NCBI GenBank assembly: GCA_049644305.1
Contig: JBARRQ010000178.1
Coordinates: forward strand, 1 to 45,715
Direction: 5' to 3'
DNA from: AC-32 sp049644305
GTDB lineage: Bacteria; Actinomycetota; Thermoleophilia; Gaiellales; Gaiellaceae
DNA: 45,715 bases
Position numbers and translations under genes: made by a program. The stretch's first letter is position 1, and every line of letters begins with the position of its first letter. Below the pieces are notes generated by a model that had not been told where the DNA came from, did no database searches, and was given only the letters and a program-made list of their open reading frames with translations. Below, one piece after another: positions 31,489 to 38,661 of this stretch.

Positions 31489-32210
31489 TAGTCCGCGTAC
31501 CTGACCGAGACCAAGTAGAGGCCCCATGGCGGGGCGGTCGTGCCGGCATCGCTGCGGGGACGGCCCTCGAGCAGCCGCGCCAGCTCCTCCGGCGAGCGCT
31601 CGAGCATCGTGCCTACGAGCGTGCGAACCATGTGGCGCAGGAACGAGTCGGCGGTGATCTCGAGCTCCAGTGCGTCCCCGCGACGGTGCCAGGTTGCCGC
31701 TTGGACGACCCGCACGAAGAGCTGATGCTTCGTCTCGGTCGGCGTGAACGCGCGGAAATCATGCTCGCCGAGGAGGAGATCGGCCGCCTCGGCGAGGCGA
31801 TCCTCTTCCAGCGAGTGCGGGTACCACCAGGCGCGGCGGGTCTCGAACGGCGAGCGCGCATTCCGCCGGTACACGCGATAGCGATAGCTTCGCCCCTTCG
31901 CCGAGCGGCGCGCGTGGAAGTCCGCACCCGCTTCGACGGCCACGGGGACGACGACGTCCTGCGGCAGCTCGGCGTTGAGCGCGTCCGCAATGCGCTCCGA
32001 AGGCGGCCCGCCTTCGACCTCGACCGAGGCGACGTTGGCGAGAGCGTGCACCCCGGTGTCCGTGCGACCGGCGACTGCGAGCTCCGACCAGCTCAGGAAG
32101 ACGCTGTCGAGTGCCTCACGGACTGTGCCTTCGACGGTGCGCAGGCCAGGCTGGGCCGCCCAGCCGTGGAAGCCGGTGCCGTCGTACTCGAGCGATAGCC
32201 TCAGGCGCAT
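31485..32210 (-). CDS. truA: tRNA pseudouridine(38-40) synthase TruA
   Basis: TruA makes pseudouridine at positions 38-40 in the anticodon stem-loop. The 241-residue protein starts MRLRLSLEYDGTGFHGWAAQ, has the catalytic AGRTDTGVHA with Asp51, then GRSYRYRVYRR and the C-terminal FLRHMVRTLVGTM block. An AGGTG stretch precedes the ATG. truA commonly follows rplQ; here a VIT-family gene on the other strand separates them. Stop overlaps the convergent small membrane protein gene. Confidence 0.96.
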   Translation of the reverse strand: MRLRLSLEYDGTGFHGWAAQPGLRTVEGTVREALDSVFLSWSELAVAGRTDTGVHALANVASVEVEGGPPSERIADALNAELPQDVVVPVAVEAGADFHARRSAKGRSYRYRVYRRNARSPFETRRAWWYPHSLEEDRLAEAADLLLGEHDFRAFTPTETKHQLFVRVVQAATWHRRGDALELEITADSFLRHMVRTLVGTMLERSPEELARLLEGRPRSDAGTTAPPWGLYLVSVRYADY

Positions 32211-32234
32211 GTCAGGAGCACCTGACGGTGTTTG

Positions 32235-32255
32235 TAAGGTGTGCCTTATGATAAG
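32235..32255. promoter_or_regulatory. DtxR/IdeR-type operator upstream of the VIT gene
   Basis: TAAGGTGTGCCTTA (32235-32248) is an inverted repeat matching the DtxR/IdeR core (TTAGGTTAGCCTAA) at 10 of 14 positions. It overlaps a second palindrome, CTTATGATAAG (32245-32255), so three half-sites follow each other. It lies about 40 to 53 bases before the VIT start, upstream of the core promoter, and 25 bases before the truA start on the other side. Confidence 0.6.
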
Positions 32256-32275
32256 ACGTTTTGCGATTTGACTGA

Positions 32276-32281
32276 TACACT
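32276..32281 (+). promoter_or_regulatory. -10 box for the leaderless VIT gene
   Basis: TACACT ends 6 bases before the GTG at 32288. The -35 position (AAGACG) is poor, which would suit a promoter needing an activator bound at 32235-32255. Confidence 0.5.
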
Positions 32282-32287
32282 CTAATC

Positions 32288-32764
32288 GTGAGCCCGAATC
32301 AGCAATTTCTCCTCCAGCGCGTGCAGCCCGCGTTGACGGGTCTCATCGACGGCTCGCTCTCGACCATCGCCCCGATCTTCGCGGTCGCTCTCTACACGCA
32401 TAAGACCCACGCGGCGTTCATCGCGGGCACGGCGACGGCGATCGCCGCCGGGATCAGCATGGCGTACTCGGAGGGTCTTTCGGACACGGGCGAGTTCACC
32501 GGGCGTGGGAGCCCGGTCATCCGAGGGTCGATCACCGGCTTCGGTACGTTCGTGGGCGGAATCCTCCACACCCTGCCGTTCCTGCTTCCCAACTACCACG
32601 TCGCGCTGATCTTCGCCGGAACGGTCGTGGGCTTCGAGCTCGTCGCCCTGGCGTGGCTGCGCTGGCGCTTCTTCCAGACGAGCTTCGTCAGCTCGCTCGG
32701 CTACGTGACCCTGGCCGGCCTGGTGATCGCCGGGGTAGCGACAGCGCTCGGCGCAGGCGGCTAG
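32288..32764 (+). CDS. VIT1/CCC1-family iron/manganese transporter
   Basis: The 158-residue protein has about five membrane helices and the family segments ALTGLIDGSLSTIAPIFAVAL, AGISMAYSEGLSDTGEF and a TVVGFELVALAW helix. VIT/CCC1 proteins move Fe2+ or Mn2+ out of the cytosol. Bacterial members are short and lack the eukaryotic metal-binding domain. A DtxR-type operator lies upstream. It is inserted on the opposite strand between rplQ and truA, and its stop overlaps the rplQ stop by 4 bases. Confidence 0.82.
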   Translation: MSPNQQFLLQRVQPALTGLIDGSLSTIAPIFAVALYTHKTHAAFIAGTATAIAAGISMAYSEGLSDTGEFTGRGSPVIRGSITGFGTFVGGILHTLPFLLPNYHVALIFAGTVVGFELVALAWLRWRFFQTSFVSSLGYVTLAGLVIAGVATALGAGG

Positions 32765-33294
32765 GGGGCCGGCTTCGGCTCGGCGGGCTCGGCTTCGGGC
32801 TCCGCCTGTGCCTCCGGCTCTGCCTGTGCCTCTGGCTCCGTCTCGGCCTCGGGCTCCTGCCCGGCCTCAGGCTCTTGCTCGGCCTCAGGCTCCTGCGCGC
32901 GGCGAGCCCGCGGCGGAGGAGCTGTGACTTCAGGCGGAACGTAGTCGACGAGCTCGAGGTAGACCATCTCGGACGCATCGCCGAGGCGCGGGCCGATACG
33001 GACAATTCGCGAGTAGCCGCCCGCCCGGTCGACGAAGCGTGGGCCCACATCGCTGAAGAGCTTGTGCACGACGTCCTGGGAGCGCAGGAACTTGAGCGCC
33101 AGTCGCCGAGCCGGAACGCCGCCGCGCCGCCCGAGCGTGATCATCTGCTCGGCAACCGGCCTGACTTCCTTCGCCTTCGCGGCCGTCGTCTTGATCCGTC
33201 CGTGCTCGATCAGCGCGCTCGTCAGGTTGGCGTAGAGCGCCTTTCGGTGAGAGGCGTCGCGGCCGAGCTTCCGTCCGGACCGCCTGTGCCTCAA
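32761..33294 (-). CDS. rplQ: 50S ribosomal protein L17 with acidic C-terminal extension
   Basis: The first 120 of 177 residues are standard L17 (MRHRRSGRKLGRDASHRKAL onward, which lines the exit tunnel region of the large subunit). Residues about 121-177 are a tail of Glu, Pro, Ala and Gln (EPEAEQEPEAGQ pattern) coded by 18-bp DNA repeats. The start is TTG, overlapping the TGA of rpoA as TTGA; the family N-terminus leaves no other start. Last gene of the rpsM-rpsK-rpsD-rpoA-rplQ block. Confidence 0.95.
   Translation of the reverse strand: MRHRRSGRKLGRDASHRKALYANLTSALIEHGRIKTTAAKAKEVRPVAEQMITLGRRGGVPARRLALKFLRSQDVVHKLFSDVGPRFVDRAGGYSRIVRIGPRLGDASEMVYLELVDYVPPEVTAPPPRARRAQEPEAEQEPEAGQEPEAETEPEAQAEPEAQAEPEAEPAEPKPAP
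32785..32895. repeat. 18-bp tandem repeats coding the acidic tail of L17
   Basis: At least five imperfect 18-base units of the form (T/G)CCTCNGGCTC plus a variable GCCTG or CTGC part encode the Glu-Pro-Glu-Ala repeats of rplQ on the minus strand. Repeat number may vary between strains by slippage. Confidence 0.65.
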
Positions 33295-34271
33295 GAGGAG
33301 GGACCCTCCTCGCCACGCAGGGTCAGGCCATGCGTGGCAAGCGTCTCCTTTACCTCTTCGATCGACTTCTTGCCGAAGTTCGGGATCGCCGCAAGCTCGT
33401 TTTCCGTCTTCGTGACGAGGTCCCCGATCGTCTCGATTCCGACTCGCTTGAGGCAGTTGTAGGAGCGAACGCCGAGCTCGAGCTCCTCGATCGGGAAGTT
33501 CTCCATACCGTGTGCGAGGGCCGGCTCGGCCTGGGTCTCCGCCGCGGCGGCCTCGCCGAAGCCCTCGATCCGGTCGAGATCGGTGAAGATCGCCAGCTGG
33601 CGGATCAGGATCTCGGCGGCCTGGCCGATGGACTCACGGGGGTCGAGGGAGCCGTCGGTCGTGACGTCGATCCGAAGCTTGTCGTAGTCCGTTCGCTGGC
33701 CGACACGCGCGGCCTCGACGTCGTACGACACGCGCCGGACCGGCGAGAAGATCGAGTCGATCGGGATCACGCCAATCGTGTGCTCCGGTCCCCGGTTCAG
33801 CTCTGCGGGGACGTAGCCACGGCCACGGCCGATCGTCAGCGTCACCTCGAGCTTCCCCTTGTCGGAGAGGTTTGCGATCTCGAGGTCAGGGTTGAGGACC
33901 TCCAACTCGGCCGGTGCCTCGATGTCCGAGGCCTTGACGGCGCCGGAGCCTCTCTTGGAAAGGCGCACCTCGATCTCGGGTGAGTCGCCGTGCAGCCGGC
34001 AAATCAGGTTCTTGAAGTTGAGCAGGATGTCTGTCACGTCCTCGCGGACGCCCGGAAGTGTCGTGAACTCGTGCGCGACGCCCTCGATCTTCACCGAGGT
34101 GACGGCGGCGCCCTCCAGCGACGAGAGCAGCACGCGGCGCAGCGAGTTTCCGAACGTGTAACCGAAGCCGCGGTCGAGCGGCTCGATCACGAAGACACCG
34201 CGGTTGTCGTCGACCTCCTCGTGGACGATCCGCGGGATCTGGAACTCCATCAAGCTGGTTCTGACTGCCAT
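33291..34271 (-). CDS. rpoA: RNA polymerase alpha subunit
   Basis: The 326-residue protein has the dimerising N-terminal domain (FGYTFGNSLRRVLLSSLEGAA) and the C-terminal DNA- and activator-binding domain (about 250-320, ELELGVRSYNCLKRVGIETIGDL and NFGKKSIEEV), joined by an Ala/Glu-rich linker. It assembles the core polymerase and contacts UP elements. It follows rpsD after 40 bases, with a GAAGGAGAA ribosome site before the ATG, and overlaps rplQ at TTGA. Confidence 0.98.
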   Translation of the reverse strand: MAVRTSLMEFQIPRIVHEEVDDNRGVFVIEPLDRGFGYTFGNSLRRVLLSSLEGAAVTSVKIEGVAHEFTTLPGVREDVTDILLNFKNLICRLHGDSPEIEVRLSKRGSGAVKASDIEAPAELEVLNPDLEIANLSDKGKLEVTLTIGRGRGYVPAELNRGPEHTIGVIPIDSIFSPVRRVSYDVEAARVGQRTDYDKLRIDVTTDGSLDPRESIGQAAEILIRQLAIFTDLDRIEGFGEAAAAETQAEPALAHGMENFPIEELELGVRSYNCLKRVGIETIGDLVTKTENELAAIPNFGKKSIEEVKETLATHGLTLRGEEGPSS

Positions 34272-34311
34272 GTTCTCCTTCGCTTTCGAACTACGGGTAG
34301 CGGGGTGTTGT

Positions 34312-34932
34312 CTACTTCGAGTAGAGCTCGACGATGAGTGATTCCTGGACGGGCGTGTCGATCTCCTCGCGCTCCGGCCACTTCAGCACCTTGCCGGTTA
34401 GGCCGTCGTGGTCGGCCTGCAGCCACGGCGTGACAGACGCGGTCAAGTCGGTCGCGTCGCGCACGACCTGCTCGGCCGGGCTGCCCGGCCGAAGCATGAT
34501 CACGTCGTCCGGCCGTACCTGGTAGCTCGGGATGTTGACCCGCCGGCCGTTCACCTGGAAGTGGCCGTGGCGGACGAGCTGGCGTGCCTGCGCGCGCGAG
34601 GCGGCAAACCCGAGGCGGTAGACGACGTTGTCGAGCCTCGTCTCGAGCATGCGGAGCAGCGTCTCACCGGTGATTCCCGAGCCCTTGGCCGCCTTCGAGT
34701 AATAGGTGCGGAACTGCTTCTCGAGCAGGCCGTAGTACCGGCGCGCCTTCTGCTTCTCGCGAAGCTGGAGCAGGTACTCGGACTGCTTGATTCGGCCGCG
34801 GCCGTGCTCTCCCGGCGGGTAGCTCCGGCGCTCGATCGCGCACTTCTCCGTCAGGCAGCGCTCGCCCTTCAGGAAGAGCTTCATGCCCTCGCGGCGGCAC
34901 TGCTTGCACTTGGGGGATCGGTCTCGGGCCAT
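34312..34932 (-). CDS. rpsD: 30S ribosomal protein S4
   Basis: The 206-residue S4 nucleates assembly of the 16S rRNA 5' domain. It is the zinc-binding (C+) form: CKQC at 9-12 followed by RCLTEKC about 18 residues later. The S4 RNA-binding domain is at about 97-160 (LETRLDNVVYRLGFA, RQLVRHGHFQVNGRRV). It follows rpsK directly. In many bacteria S4 represses the alpha operon; no such mRNA fold was identified here. Confidence 0.98.
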   Translation of the reverse strand: MARDRSPKCKQCRREGMKLFLKGERCLTEKCAIERRSYPPGEHGRGRIKQSEYLLQLREKQKARRYYGLLEKQFRTYYSKAAKGSGITGETLLRMLETRLDNVVYRLGFAASRAQARQLVRHGHFQVNGRRVNIPSYQVRPDDVIMLRPGSPAEQVVRDATDLTASVTPWLQADHDGLTGKVLKWPEREEIDTPVQESLIVELYSK

Positions 34933-35337
34933 CTAGACGCGCCGCCGCTTCTTGGGGCGAACCCCGTTGTGAGCCTGCGGCGTGACGTCCTTGACCCCGA
35001 GGATCTCGAGACCGGCCGCCTGCAGCGAGCGAATTGCGGTCTCGCGGCCGGCGCCGGGTCCCTTCACGAACACCTCGACCTTCTGGAGGCCGTGCTCCAT
35101 GCCCTTGCGTGCGCAGGCGTCGGCCGTGACCTGGGCGGCGAAGGGCGTCGACTTGCGCGAGCCCTTGAAGCCCGCGGAGCCGGCCGATTCCCACGCGATC
35201 ACGTTGCCCTCGTTGTCGGTGAGGGAGACGATCGTGTTGTTGAACGAGGTCTTGATGTGCGCCTGACCGATCGCGATGTTCTTGCGCACGCGTCGGCGAG
35301 CGCGACCTCGGGTCGCCTGTCTGCGCGGAGGAGCCAT
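34933..35337 (-). CDS. rpsK: 30S ribosomal protein S11
   Basis: The 134-residue protein contains AHIKTSFNNTIVSLTDNEGNVIAW-type sequence (about 26-49) and the conserved end GVRPKKRRRV, and sits on the platform of the small subunit. The ATG overlaps the TAA of rpsM (TAATG), implying coupled translation; it abuts rpsD with no gap. Confidence 0.98.
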   Translation of the reverse strand: MAPPRRQATRGRARRRVRKNIAIGQAHIKTSFNNTIVSLTDNEGNVIAWESAGSAGFKGSRKSTPFAAQVTADACARKGMEHGLQKVEVFVKGPGAGRETAIRSLQAAGLEILGVKDVTPQAHNGVRPKKRRRV

Positions 35338-35720
35338 TAAGTTTTCTGAGCCGCCTTCTTACCCCGGCCGACCGTCTTCTTCGGCCCCTTGCGCGTGCGC
35401 GCGTTCGTCTTCGTCCGCTGGCCGTTCACGGGCAGGCCCCTGCGGTGGCGGACGCCTCGGTACGCCCCGATCTCCTGCAGCCGTTTGATTGCCTGGGTGC
35501 GCTCGCGGCGCAGATCGCCCTCGACCTGGAGTTTGCCGTCGATGTACTCGCGCAGCTTCGTGACTTCCTCGTCTGTCAGGTCCTTGACCTTCTCGTCGCA
35601 GGAGAGCCCAGTCTCGGCGCAGATCTTTCGCGCGGTGGACTGGCCGATTCCGTAGATGTAGGTCAGCCCGATTTCGAGCCGCTTCTGGTTCGGGATGTTG
35701 ACTCCGGCGATTCGCGCCAT
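35337..35720 (-). CDS. rpsM: 30S ribosomal protein S13
   Basis: The 127-residue S13 contacts the large subunit and tRNAs at the head of the small subunit. It begins MARIAGVNIPNQKRLEIGLT, has the helix-hairpin-helix YGIGQSTARKICAETGL and a basic C-terminal tail (GKKAAQKT). It follows rpmJ after 4 bases and overlaps rpsK. Confidence 0.98.
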   Translation of the reverse strand: MARIAGVNIPNQKRLEIGLTYIYGIGQSTARKICAETGLSCDEKVKDLTDEEVTKLREYIDGKLQVEGDLRRERTQAIKRLQEIGAYRGVRHRRGLPVNGQRTKTNARTRKGPKKTVGRGKKAAQKT

Positions 35721-35724
35721 CGGC

Positions 35725-35838
35725 CTACCCCTGCCGCTGCTTGTGTCGCGGGTTCGTGCAGATGACCATGGTCCGGCCGTGCCGCTTGATCACGCGGCAG
35801 CGCTCGCACATTGGCTTGACTGAAGCTCGAACTTTCAT
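35725..35838 (-). CDS. rpmJ: 50S ribosomal protein L36
   Basis: The 37-residue protein is complete, starting MKVRASVKPMCERC. It is the zinc-binding (C+) form with CERC, a third Cys in VICTNPRH and the following His. The ATG overlaps the infA stop as ATGA. Confidence 0.96.
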   Translation of the reverse strand: MKVRASVKPMCERCRVIKRHGRTMVICTNPRHKQRQG

Positions 35839-36059
35839 CGGTGTCTGTAGGTGATCCTTCCGCGCGTGAGGTCGTAGGGGGACAGCTCCACCTTCACCTT
35901 GTCGCCCGGGAGGATGCGGATGTAGTGCTTGCGCATCTTTCCGGAGATGGTGGCGAGGACGGTGTTGTCCATGCCGTCGATCTGCACCCGGAACATCGTG
36001 CTCGGGAGCGCTTCGACGATCTCGCCTTCGACCTCGATTTTCTCTTCTTTCTGGGCCAT
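35835..36059 (-). CDS. infA: Translation initiation factor IF-1
   Basis: The 74-residue single OB-fold factor binds the A site during initiation. It contains EGEIVEALPSTMFRVQIDG and GDKVKVELSPYDLTRGRITYR, as in most bacteria. The ATG follows GAGGTAA. It opens the infA-rpmJ-rpsM-rpsK-rpsD-rpoA-rplQ block. Its 106-base upstream region holds two hairpins and a possible promoter, so this block may be controlled separately from the upstream superoperon. Confidence 0.97.
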   Translation of the reverse strand: MAQKEEKIEVEGEIVEALPSTMFRVQIDGMDNTVLATISGKMRKHYIRILPGDKVKVELSPYDLTRGRITYRHR

Positions 36060-36071
36060 TTACCTCACAGA

Positions 36072-36094
36072 AACCGCGCTCGCCGAGCGCGGTT
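36072..36094. other. Perfect hairpin in the infA leader
   Basis: AACCGCGCTCG (36072-36082) is the exact complement of the following 11 bases (36084-36094), with one unpaired C at the centre. It ends 12 bases before the infA start codon, close enough to affect ribosome binding. No T-tract follows on either strand. Confidence 0.6.
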
Positions 36095-36104
36095 AGGAAC
36101 ACGG

Positions 36105-36126
36105 AAAAACACGGCTTGCGCCGCGG
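36105..36126 (-). terminator. Probable intrinsic terminator upstream of infA
   Basis: On the minus strand CGCGGC pairs with GCCGTG around a GCAA tetraloop, followed by TTTTT (36105-36109). The stem is short (6 bp, one G:T), so it may be partial, acting either to end the map/M29 transcripts or as an attenuator. Confidence 0.5.
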
Positions 36127-36132
36127 ATTTCA

Positions 36133-36141
36133 ATGGTAGCA
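36133..36141 (-). promoter_or_regulatory. Extended -10 element upstream of infA
   Basis: On the minus strand TGC then TACCAT fits the extended -10 form. The start would be near 36126, just ahead of the terminator-like hairpin. No good -35 is present. Confidence 0.35.
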
Positions 36142-36165
36142 AAGTCATTTCAGACGGGCGGCGTC

Positions 36166-37248
36166 TCAGACCAGCCAGCGGCCGTTCTCCTGTACGACCT
36201 TTCCGTCCAGCTCGAGCCGCCCCCCCTCGCGTAGGTCCTTGACGATGTCCCAGTGGATCTGGCTGACGTTCGTGCCGCCAACCTCGGGCAGGCCGTTGCC
36301 GAGCGCCAGGTGAACCGTTCCGTCGATCTTCTCGTCGAAGAGCGTGTTCTTCATGTAGCGCGTGATGCGCGGATTGCAGCCGATGCCGAGCTCACCAAGG
36401 CGCCGGGCGCCCTCGTCCCGGTCGATCGTCTCGAGAAGGAACGCCTCGTTCGCTTCGGCGGACGCGTCGACGACGCGGCCTTCTTCGAACCGCAGACGGA
36501 TACCGGATATCTCGCGCCCTGCGTAGACGGCCGGGAACTCCGCGAACGCGATCGTGCCCGAGGCGGAATCCTCGACCGGCGAGTAGAAGAATTCACCCCC
36601 GGGGATGTTCGCCCCGCCCGCATCCACCTCACCCTTGCGCCCCGCGAGGCTGAGGGTCAGGTCCGTCTCGTCCCCGACGATCTTCACCTCGTCCGCCGCG
36701 TCGAAGATCCCTGCGTACCGGCTCATTCGCTCCCGCTCTGCATTCCAGTCGAGCAGGCAGGCGCCGTAGAGAAAGTCCTCGAACTCGGTCAGCGACATGC
36801 CGGCGTCCTGAGCCAGTGCCGTGGTCGGGAACTGGCAGCCGACCCACTTCAGCTCGTACGAGAACACCCGCTCGAAGTGAGGGCGTATGCCGGCTTGCAG
36901 GCGTCCAAGCCGGTCCGGCGACAACGCCGTCAGCTCACGCGTGTTCTCGGGGGCCTCGATGGAGATCCAGCCGTCTGCCTCGGCCAGGGCCCTCATCTCG
37001 ATCGGCGAAGGGTTGTCCAGCAGCTCGTCCGGGGCCTCCTGGGCCCAAGGAAGGTTGACCCCGTTGCCTGTCAAACTCAACCGTTGGAGCGCGTAGGCGC
37101 CGCGGCGCGCGAGCTGCCGGCTCACCGTCTCGACCAGCGGCCGGGCAAGCGCCCCGGCGGACACGATCACCTGCCAACCCGGCTGGACGTCGATGCAGTC
37201 CTCGACGAGCAGCTTCGCGTATTGGTCGACGCGTGGATCGCCAGTCAT
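36166..37248 (-). CDS. M29-family metallo-aminopeptidase
   Basis: Family M29 enzymes (aminopeptidase T/AmpS type) are dimeric cytosolic peptidases with two metal ions. The 360-residue protein shows the family blocks GGEFFYSPVEDSASGTI, a Glu-rich VDASAEANEAFLLE stretch, GTVHLALGNGLPEVGG and IHWDIVKDL, which carry the Glu, His and Asp metal ligands. It begins 34 bases after map and ends 107 bases before infA, an unusual place for it. Both it and map release N-terminal residues, so joint expression would be logical; that is inference. Confidence 0.9.
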   Translation of the reverse strand: MTGDPRVDQYAKLLVEDCIDVQPGWQVIVSAGALARPLVETVSRQLARRGAYALQRLSLTGNGVNLPWAQEAPDELLDNPSPIEMRALAEADGWISIEAPENTRELTALSPDRLGRLQAGIRPHFERVFSYELKWVGCQFPTTALAQDAGMSLTEFEDFLYGACLLDWNAERERMSRYAGIFDAADEVKIVGDETDLTLSLAGRKGEVDAGGANIPGGEFFYSPVEDSASGTIAFAEFPAVYAGREISGIRLRFEEGRVVDASAEANEAFLLETIDRDEGARRLGELGIGCNPRITRYMKNTLFDEKIDGTVHLALGNGLPEVGGTNVSQIHWDIVKDLREGGRLELDGKVVQENGRWLV

Positions 37249-37282
37249 ACGCCGATCTGCTCACCGGGAGCGCAGCGACAGG

Positions 37283-38056
37283 TCATGGCAGACGGAGGCC
37301 TACCGCCGTCCTCGCGGCTGTCAGGATTCTCGGCTCGTCTTCCGTGATCGCCACGGTGTGCTCGAAGTGAGCAGAGAGCGATCCCTCGGCGGTGGAGATC
37401 GACCACTCGTCGTCGTGAACCACTACTTCCGGCCCGCCGGCGTTGATCATCGGCTCAATCGCGAACGTCATTCCGGGCGAGAGCAGCGGGCCCCGGCCGG
37501 GCTCGCCGAAGTTGGGAATTTGCGGCTCCTCGTGCATCGCGCGTCCGACGCCGTGCCCGACTAGGCTGCGGACGACGGAGAAGCCGTTCTCCTCGGTCAC
37601 CATCTGGATCGCGTGGGAGATATCCGAGAGGCGGTTGCCGGCCCGGCACTGCTCGATGCCGGCCGCCAGCGCCGCACGGCAGCTCTCCAGCAGGCGCTCC
37701 GCCTCCGGCGAGATCTCGCCGATCGGGAACGTGTAGGCAGAGTCGGCGACGAAGCCTTCGAGGGTCACCCCGACGTCCACGGAGAGGATGTCGCCCTCCT
37801 CGAGGGCATAGGGACCGGGGATTCCGTGCACGACCATGTCGTTGGGCGACGTGCAGATCGCCGCCGGGTAGCCGCGGTAGCCCTTGAACGTCGGCACTCC
37901 GCCCTGGGAACGGATGAATTCGTCCGCGAGCGCGTCGAGCTCTTCCGTCGTGACTCCCGGCCGGGCGCGCTCGCCGATCAGCGCGAGCACGTCGGCCACG
38001 ACTACGCCGGCGTTGGCCATTCGTTCGATCTCGGCGGGAGACTTCCTGATGATCAT
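37283..38056 (-). CDS. map: Methionine aminopeptidase, type I
   Basis: Map removes the initiator methionine from new proteins. The 257-residue protein has the five metal ligands: Asp in LSVDVGV, Asp in VADSAYT, His in LVGHGVGRAMHE, Glu in IEPM and Glu in HFEHTVAIT. No N-terminal SH3-binding or zinc extension is present. The ATG overlaps the adk stop as ATGA. Confidence 0.97.
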   Translation of the reverse strand: MIIRKSPAEIERMANAGVVVADVLALIGERARPGVTTEELDALADEFIRSQGGVPTFKGYRGYPAAICTSPNDMVVHGIPGPYALEEGDILSVDVGVTLEGFVADSAYTFPIGEISPEAERLLESCRAALAAGIEQCRAGNRLSDISHAIQMVTEENGFSVVRSLVGHGVGRAMHEEPQIPNFGEPGRGPLLSPGMTFAIEPMINAGGPEVVVHDDEWSISTAEGSLSAHFEHTVAITEDEPRILTAARTAVGLRLP

Positions 38057-38661
38057 CTCTCGCTGCTCTCGCTTACGCGGACAGGCCGCTGCGCAACCTG
38101 ATCGAGCACCTTCTGGATCTCGCCGAAGACATCATCGACCGACCGGTCTGCCGGGATGCCGACGAGGTTACCGCGGGCGCGGTAGTACTCGATCAAGGGC
38201 TCGGTCTGCTCGTGGTAGAGCTGAAGACGGGTACGGATCGCCTCGGGCGTGTCGTCTGCTCGGCCTTCCTCCTCCGCTCGCCGCCGCAAACGCTCGAAGC
38301 AGACCTCTTCCGGAAGCTGGAACTCGAACACGACCGTGAGCGGCCGTTCGATCTCGTCGAGCATCGAGTCGAGGGCCTCGGCCTGCACCTTCGTCCGTGG
38401 AAAGCCGTCGAGCACGAAGCCGTGCCGGGTGTCCTCCCGTGCAAGCCGGTCGCGGATTAGGTCGATCATGAGCTCGTCGGGGACGAGCTTTCCGGCGCTC
38501 AGGAGCGGTTCCGCCCGGCGCCCGAGGTCGTTTCCCTCCGCGATCGCAGCACGCAGCATGTCTCCGGTCGCGATGTGGGGTATGCCGTACTCGGCCGAGA
38601 TCAGCCGTCCCTGGGTTCCCTTGCCGGCACCCTGGGGCCCGAGCAGCAGAATGTTGAGCAC
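38053..38661 (-). CDS. adk: Adenylate kinase
   Basis: Adk interconverts ATP plus AMP with two ADP. The 202-residue protein has the P-loop GPQGAGKGT at 8-16, the AMP-site DGFPRT and the LID. The LID is the short form without zinc cysteines (region RRAEEEGRADDTPEAI). The GTG start overlaps the secY TAG (TAGTG). Position secY-adk-map is the usual one. Confidence 0.97.
   Translation of the reverse strand: MLNILLLGPQGAGKGTQGRLISAEYGIPHIATGDMLRAAIAEGNDLGRRAEPLLSAGKLVPDELMIDLIRDRLAREDTRHGFVLDGFPRTKVQAEALDSMLDEIERPLTVVFEFQLPEEVCFERLRRRAEEEGRADDTPEAIRTRLQLYHEQTEPLIEYYRARGNLVGIPADRSVDDVFGEIQKVLDQVAQRPVRVSESSER

Noticed and set aside
32785..32895. CRISPR-like tandem repeat array
   Set aside because: Units are 18 bp without spacers, in frame within rplQ, and code for the Glu/Pro/Ala tail.
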